From an uncultured Tessaracoccus sp. (lineage in GTDB: Bacteria; Actinomycetota; Actinomycetes; Propionibacteriales; Propionibacteriaceae), in the NCBI RefSeq assembly GCF_947286155.1, contig NZ_CAMYPD010000015.1:1-55586 (forward strand): DNA of 55,586 bases, read 5' to 3'. The position numbers and the translations under genes are program-made. The notes under the pieces are model-generated. The model did not search any database. It was not told the DNA's origin and worked only from the letters and a program-made list of their open reading frames with translations. Shown here in pieces: positions 50,918 to 55,586 of this stretch (position 1 is the stretch's first letter; each line of letters starts with the position of its first letter).

Positions 50918-51669
50918 TCCCGCTGGAGGGATGGGTAGCCTCGGCGCTCACCTCGTCGATGGTGCTGGCGATCCCAGTGGCGCTGCTCGCCGGGCTGGTG
51001 AGTTTCGCGTCCCCCTGCGTGCTGCCGCTCCTGCCAGGGTACTTGTCGTACGCCTCGGGCATCGCCCCTAGCCAAATCCAGAATGGTGAAGGGAAACGCC
51101 AACCCCTGGTGCTCGGCACCATCGGGTTCATCCTCGGCTTCTCCGTCGTATTTGTTGCGACGGGCACCCTCGCCGGCGGCATCGGGTCCGCGCTGATCGA
51201 ACATCAGCGGACGGTGACGATCATCGTCGGTGCGCTCATCGTCGCGCTGGGTGTGGCGTTCATGGGCATCCTGCCGCTACCGAACCTGTGGCGGCCGTCG
51301 TACACGCCGACGCTGGGTGTGGCGGCCAGCCCCATCCTCGGCCTGGTGTTCGGGCTCACCTTCACACCCTGCATCGGGCCGGCGCTGTCCGTCGTCCTGA
51401 CGCTCGCCTTCAACGAGGCCTCGGCCCTGCGCGGCGGCGTGCTGGCATTCGTCTACGCGCTCGGGCTCGGACTGCCGTTCCTGGTGTTCGCGCTCGCCTT
51501 CACGAAGCTCGCGCCCAGGCTGCAGTGGTTGCAGCGCCACCAGGTGCTCGTGCAGCGCATCGGCGGCGCGCTGATGGTTGCGGTGGGCCTCGCGATGCTC
51601 GTCGGATGGTGGGATGCGCTCATGGCAGGCGTGCGTCAGTGGGCTGCGAACTTCGGGACGGTGTTGTGA
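50914..51669 (+). CDS. ccdA: Cytochrome c biogenesis protein CcdA
   Basis: 251 residues with six helices, starting at a GTG. The key Cys pairs are in SFASPCVLPLLPGY (first helix) and TFTPCIGPAL (fourth), which relay electrons across the membrane to the ResA-like protein. It overlaps resB by one base. Confidence 0.94.
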   Translation: MIPLEGWVASALTSSMVLAIPVALLAGLVSFASPCVLPLLPGYLSYASGIAPSQIQNGEGKRQPLVLGTIGFILGFSVVFVATGTLAGGIGSALIEHQRTVTIIVGALIVALGVAFMGILPLPNLWRPSYTPTLGVAASPILGLVFGLTFTPCIGPALSVVLTLAFNEASALRGGVLAFVYALGLGLPFLVFALAFTKLAPRLQWLQRHQVLVQRIGGALMVAVGLAMLVGWWDALMAGVRQWAANFGTVL

Positions 51670-53153
51670 TGCTGCAGTGGATGCGGTGGATGTGGAATCA
51701 GCTCACGAGCATGCGCACCGCGCTGATGCTGCTGTTCCTGTTGGCGCTGGCGGCCATCCCCGGCTCGATCATCCCGCAACGCCCCAGTTCGCCCATCAAG
51801 GTGCTGGAGTACCAGCGCGCCCACCCCACCTTGGACAAGGTGTGGGAGGCGCTGCACATGTACGACGTGTACTCGTCGCCGTGGTTCTCCGCCATCTACC
51901 TGCTCCTGTTCATCTCACTCATCGGTTGCATCGTCCCGCGCATCGCGAAATACGCGCGAGATCTGCGCAAACCGCCACCCAAGCTGCCCCAGCACTTGCA
52001 CAAGATGCCGGTGCACGCCGTCGTCGAATCAGTGCCCGACGAGGGAATCCTCGACGAGGCGGAGCGCTGGCTGAAATCGCACCGCTATCGCGTGCGCCGC
52101 ACCGACGAGGGGTTGAGCGCGGAGCGCGGGTACCTGCGTGAGTTCGGCAACCTCACGTTCCACCTGTCCCTGATCGGGGTGCTCCTCGGTCTGGCTTGGT
52201 CAAACCTCGGAGGCTTCCAAGGCAGCGTCGTCGTGGTCGAGGGACGCGGGTTCGCCAACGTCATCACGCAGTACGACGATTTCACCGCCGGCGCGTGGGT
52301 GAACACCGATGACTTGGAAGAATTCAGCCTCACCGTCGACAGCTTCCAGGCAAAGTTTGAGACGGGGCGGGTGCAGCGCGGTGCTGCGCGCGTGTTCGAC
52401 GCCCACGTCACGGTGAACGAGGGCGGGCAGACCCACGAAGAGCTAATGACAGTGAACACGCCCTACCACACCAAGGGCGGCTCGCAGATCAATCTGCTCG
52501 GCCACGGGTACGCCGCCCACATGACGGTCACCGACGGTGACGGCAACGTCGCGTTCTCTGGTCCGCAGGTGTTCCTGCCGCAGGACGGCAATTTCTCCTC
52601 CGTCGGCGTCGTGAAAGCGCCCGACGCACGCCCCAAGCGCCTCGCGTTCGAAGCGATCTTCCTGCCGACGGCGGTGCTCGACGAGACGGGCCCGCACTCG
52701 GTGTTCCCCGACGCACTCGACCCCGAGATCTGGATCAATGCCTGGTACGGCGAGCCCGCGACGGAGACGGGCGTGCCCGAGTCGGTGTACACCCTCAACA
52801 CGGCCGGCCTAGAGCCGGTGCTTGGTGACAACGACGAACGCCTGCGCGCCCGGATGAAGCCGGGCTCCGGGTTCACGCTCCCGGACAACTTGGGCACCGT
52901 GCAATTCGACGGCTACTCTCGGTGGGTGAAGCTGCAGATCAGCCAGACGCCGGGCAACCCCCTCGCGCTCGCGTCGGTGCTGATCGGCATCGGAGGGCTC
53001 ACCCTCAGCCTGTTCGTGAAGCCCAGGCGCATGTTCGTGCGGTTGCGCGACGACGACGTCACCGTCGGTGGCCTCGACCGGAGCAACACCGCCACGGGCC
53101 TTGAGGATGAGGTCTCCGAGCTCGCCGCAGCCCTGAACGGGGGGAAGGAATAA
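51669..53153 (+). CDS. resB: Cytochrome c biogenesis protein ResB
   Basis: 494 residues from the ATG at 51669 (a GTG sits directly before it). Membrane helices near residues 15-36, 75-97 and 165-182 and one near the C-terminus (ALASVLIGIGGLTLSLFV) border a large extracytoplasmic domain. The conserved LREFGNLTFHLSLIGVLLG helix is the ResB core. ResB and CcsB form the haem delivery and ligation complex. CcsB follows after one base. Confidence 0.94.
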   Translation: MLQWMRWMWNQLTSMRTALMLLFLLALAAIPGSIIPQRPSSPIKVLEYQRAHPTLDKVWEALHMYDVYSSPWFSAIYLLLFISLIGCIVPRIAKYARDLRKPPPKLPQHLHKMPVHAVVESVPDEGILDEAERWLKSHRYRVRRTDEGLSAERGYLREFGNLTFHLSLIGVLLGLAWSNLGGFQGSVVVVEGRGFANVITQYDDFTAGAWVNTDDLEEFSLTVDSFQAKFETGRVQRGAARVFDAHVTVNEGGQTHEELMTVNTPYHTKGGSQINLLGHGYAAHMTVTDGDGNVAFSGPQVFLPQDGNFSSVGVVKAPDARPKRLAFEAIFLPTAVLDETGPHSVFPDALDPEIWINAWYGEPATETGVPESVYTLNTAGLEPVLGDNDERLRARMKPGSGFTLPDNLGTVQFDGYSRWVKLQISQTPGNPLALASVLIGIGGLTLSLFVKPRRMFVRLRDDDVTVGGLDRSNTATGLEDEVSELAAALNGGKE

Positions 53154-53154
53154 G

Positions 53155-54060
53155 GTGTCGCGATACTCTGACTTGGCGATGGTGGCCGCCGCCGTTGCAT
53201 ACGTCGTCGCATTCTTCCTGCACACGGCTGAGTGGGTGTTTGCCCGTGGGCTCACCAGCGAACGAGCGGTGGATGGTTCGGAAGACTCCAAGCGCCTCAA
53301 CGTCGACTTGTACGGACGCCTCGCAGTGGCTGCGACGGTGGTGGGCTGGCTGCTGAACACGGTGGGCGTGGTGCTACGCGGAGTCGCGGCGTCGCGAGCT
53401 CCTTGGGGCAACATGTACGAGTTCGTCACCTCCGCGATCGCCATTTTGGGTTTGCTGTACCTCCTGTCGCTGTGGCGCTGGGGCACCCGCTGGCTCGGTA
53501 TCGGTGTGACATTCATCGCTGCACTCATGCTGGGGCTGGCGGTCACCGTGTTCTACGTCGACGTCGCGCCCCTCGTGCCGGCGCTCCACTCGGTGTGGTT
53601 CATCATTCACATCGTCGCGGCCGTCATCGCTGCCGCTGGATTCAACATCGCCGCCGTCGCGAGCGCGCTATTCCTGGTGCGGCACTCCGCCGAAGCCCGC
53701 GCCCAAAGAAACGGCACCGAGCTCACCGGCTACCTGGCGCGGATCCCGTCGTTGAAGAAGCTCGAAACGTTCGCCCACCGCATGACGGCATTCTCGTTTC
53801 CCATCTGGACGTTTACTATCGTCGCCGGGTCCATCTGGGCGCAGTATGCCTGGTCGCGGTTTTGGAATTGGGATCCGAAGGAAACCTGGAGCTTCATCAC
53901 CTGGGTGGTCTACGCCGGCTACCTCCACGCCTCGCTCACCGCTGGCTGGCGTGGTCGCCCTGCTGCGGTGCTGTGCCTGATCGGTGTGGCCACCTTCTGG
54001 TTCAACTTTGTGGGCGTGAATCTGCTGTTCAGCGGCATGCATTCCTACGCCGGGATTTGA
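53155..54060 (+). CDS. ccsB: Cytochrome c biogenesis protein CcsB
   Basis: 301 residues from a GTG with GGAAGGAA upstream. The tryptophan-rich haem-handling (WWD) motif is WNWDPKETWSF in a segment that begins WAQYAWSRFW, and the earlier WGNMYEF is the family's second hallmark. About eight helices. It receives haem and joins it to apocytochrome c. The set of ResA-like, CcdA, ResB and CcsB is complete, so this organism makes c-type cytochromes. Confidence 0.95.
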   Translation: MSRYSDLAMVAAAVAYVVAFFLHTAEWVFARGLTSERAVDGSEDSKRLNVDLYGRLAVAATVVGWLLNTVGVVLRGVAASRAPWGNMYEFVTSAIAILGLLYLLSLWRWGTRWLGIGVTFIAALMLGLAVTVFYVDVAPLVPALHSVWFIIHIVAAVIAAAGFNIAAVASALFLVRHSAEARAQRNGTELTGYLARIPSLKKLETFAHRMTAFSFPIWTFTIVAGSIWAQYAWSRFWNWDPKETWSFITWVVYAGYLHASLTAGWRGRPAAVLCLIGVATFWFNFVGVNLLFSGMHSYAGI

Positions 54061-54063
54061 TCG

Positions 54064-55509
54064 ATGGCGGTCCATAATGAGCGGATCGACGATCTGATCC
54101 AGCTCTACGAAGAGCAGCGCCCCCGCCTCTACCGGTTGGCACAGTTGCTCGGAGCGGGCACCGAGGCGGGCTCCATCGTGCGTGCCGCATTCCGCTCGCT
54201 GCACCGTCGTAGCAAGCGCCTCATCGACCCGCAGGAGCGTGTGGAGTACCTCACCGAACAGGTGATACACCTCGCACGCACCGCATCTGGGGAGGGCGTC
54301 GATATTCCTGATCCCGACGACGGCCGCTACCTACCGCTCATCGAGCGCCTGCGTAGGCAGAGCGCTGCGTCGGCCGAGATCCTCGTGGTGAGCCACTTCA
54401 TGACCATGTTCGGTCCGGAGCTCTCACGCGTCATGCGGCTCACAGTGCACCGCAGCAACCAGCGGCTCGAGAGTGCGCTCGAGGAGCTCGCGAGTGAGGA
54501 GGGCGAGCAGATCAACGCGCTGTCTGCCGATCTCACTGCAGCGCTGCGCTCCATCGCGAGCCAGATCAAGGTTCCTCCCGCCAAGCCTCTCGCGCCGACG
54601 CTGCAGGAGGCGACGTCGCCTGAGCGTGGTAGCGTGCGCGGTCAGTTGGTGGCCGTCGCGAGCATCGTGGCGCTCGCTCTGGGTTCGATTGTGGCGGTCG
54701 GCACCCAACGGGAGCCGGCGGCAGTCCCTGACCCTGTGGTGTCGTCGCCCGTCGAGAGCCTGACGCCCACCACGCAGGCGGCCGTGCAAGCCGTCGTGCG
54801 CAGCGCACCGATCTACTACGTGGGGCGCACCGACGGCAAGCTCTACCGGGAGTATCGCGACTTGCCGTCGACGTCGAGCCTGTCGCGAACCGGTATCGAA
54901 TCGCTCACCACGCTCGTGCCACTCGACCCCGACTATGTGTCGTTGTGGACGGGCAAGTACCAAGGATCGAAACTGCACAACGGTGTGCTGACCGTCGATC
55001 TCAGCGCCGACGCGTACTCGAGCATCGAGCCCGCCAAACAGGAGGCTGCGATCGAGCAAATGGTGTACACCATGTCGGAGCTGTTGGAACGGCCCGGCCT
55101 CGTCGTGCAGTTCCAAGCCGACGGATCTCCCGCCCCCGCACCGTTCAACAAGCCGCAAGGCTACCGTCGCCATGGGCTTGGCCCGATGCCGGGGTTGTGG
55201 ATCACCTCGCCCAGGAACCAGGACGTGACGCCCGCAGGCACGCTCTCCATCCAGGGCACGGTGAGGCCCGAATATGGTGCTCCGACGGTGACGCTCGTCC
55301 ACACCGAGACGCAAGAGGTCGTTTCCAGCAGCATCGCGCAAACGGGCCTCGCGAAAAACGACGAGGGCTGGCTCATCTGGTCGGTGATGCTGTCGATCAG
55401 CGAACCCGGCACCTATGAAGTGAGGGCCGCGGCCACCGCGCGTGGCATCAATGTGGCGGGGCAGCCCAACAGCGTGTCTGAAACAAAGCTGGTGCGGGTC
55501 TCTGAATAG
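54064..55509 (+). CDS. Membrane-anchored sigma-factor-like/GerMN/Gmad2-like fusion protein
   Basis: 481 residues. Residues 1-150 look like a worn ECF sigma factor: LYEEQRPRLYRLAQLLGAG recalls region 2, and SAEILVVSHFMTMFGPELSRV with NQRLESALEEL recalls region 4. A helix (VAVASIVALALGSIVAVG, about 196-213) follows. Outside are a GerMN domain (IYYVGRTDGKLYREYRDLP, then LTVDLSADAYSS) and a Gmad2-like immunoglobulin domain (ITSPRNQDVTPAGTLSIQG near 378). Whether the sigma-like part still binds RNA polymerase is doubtful. It follows ccsB after 3 bp. A hairpin overlaps its stop. Confidence 0.75.
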   Translation: MAVHNERIDDLIQLYEEQRPRLYRLAQLLGAGTEAGSIVRAAFRSLHRRSKRLIDPQERVEYLTEQVIHLARTASGEGVDIPDPDDGRYLPLIERLRRQSAASAEILVVSHFMTMFGPELSRVMRLTVHRSNQRLESALEELASEEGEQINALSADLTAALRSIASQIKVPPAKPLAPTLQEATSPERGSVRGQLVAVASIVALALGSIVAVGTQREPAAVPDPVVSSPVESLTPTTQAAVQAVVRSAPIYYVGRTDGKLYREYRDLPSTSSLSRTGIESLTTLVPLDPDYVSLWTGKYQGSKLHNGVLTVDLSADAYSSIEPAKQEAAIEQMVYTMSELLERPGLVVQFQADGSPAPAPFNKPQGYRRHGLGPMPGLWITSPRNQDVTPAGTLSIQGTVRPEYGAPTVTLVHTETQEVVSSSIAQTGLAKNDEGWLIWSVMLSISEPGTYEVRAAATARGINVAGQPNSVSETKLVRVSE

Positions 55510-55528
55510 CGCACTCGCCGGTGCGCTA
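55507..55528 (+). terminator. Hairpin at the stop of the GerMN gene
   Basis: TAGCGCAC (55507-55514) pairs with GTGCGCTA (55521-55528) over a 6-nt loop; the left arm contains the stop codon. Likely terminator of the cytochrome c run. No T-run is seen. Confidence 0.55.
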
Positions 55529-55586
55529 TGTGGCTCATCGTATTTGAGGGTGTAATCGGGGTCTGAATCCGCCGGTTTCGAGGAGG

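Overview
The window is a GC-rich actinobacterial chromosome segment. The gene content (Lsr2, the 33-residue bS22-like ribosomal protein, DUF3180 beside folK, a ClpC-type Clp ATPase, the zinc protease family often called F420-associated) and the order ppa-dacB-protease-tilS-hpt-ftsH-folE-folP-folB-folK-DUF3180-lsr2-clpC point to a member of the Propionibacteriaceae or a close relative. This placement is inference from gene content; no rRNA or tRNA gene was seen.

Layout. 1-1.9 kb: end of an RNA/DNA methyltransferase-like gene and a D-2-hydroxyacid dehydrogenase. 1.9-7.25 kb: two-component system (histidine kinase, LuxR-type regulator) followed on the same strand by a MacB-like ABC exporter. 7.25-7.6 kb: a gene-free mosaic of REP-like repeats and a long inverted repeat. 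7.6-17.8 kb: pyrophosphatase, D,D-carboxypeptidase, zinc protease, tilS, hpt, ftsH and the folate operon, in which folB appears to start with ATC. 17.8-21.9 kb: an orphan NuoD-like protein that has lost the quinone-contact residues, lsr2 and clpC. 22.0-30.3 kb: a BlaI-type repressor and M56 (BlaR1-like) membrane protease linked to a TorD-like chaperone and a four-gene molybdoenzyme respiratory operon. Three matching dyads (ACTA-N7-TAGT) lie at the repressor promoter and before the respiratory operon. 30.3-34.6 kb: a small membrane protein and a thiamine ABC transporter behind a TPP riboswitch. 34.6-36.5 kb: disA and a HEAT-repeat protein. 36.5-39.4 kb: a 2.8-kb island bounded by a duplicated 3' end of radA; it holds a YjbR-like protein, unknowns and a type VII secretion (WXG100/EspC-like) protein. 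39.4-42.1 kb: radA, then a DUF3800 gene between two copies of a roughly 235-bp element that folds into a long hairpin. 42.1-47.7 kb: small kinase, VOC protein, sugar isomerase, proline dehydrogenase, CPBP protease, asd and proC. 47.8-55.5 kb: bS22, glutaredoxin-like protein, a degenerate CobA-HemD fusion, histidine phosphatase, and the System II cytochrome c maturation set (ResA-like, CcdA, ResB, CcsB). The last gene is a sigma-factor-like domain fused through one membrane helix to GerMN and Gmad2-like domains.

How the parts connect. The heme/cytochrome block and the molybdoenzyme operon both serve respiration. The folate genes form a tightly overlapped operon (4-bp overlaps at several junctions). 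The region around radA looks like an integration hotspot with features of acquisition on both sides. The most novel-looking items are the BlaI-M56 control of a sulfur-oxyanion-type reductase, the radA-bounded island, the hairpin repeats whose single paired change is compatible with RNA pairing on one strand only, and several start codons that appear to be ATC or CTG.
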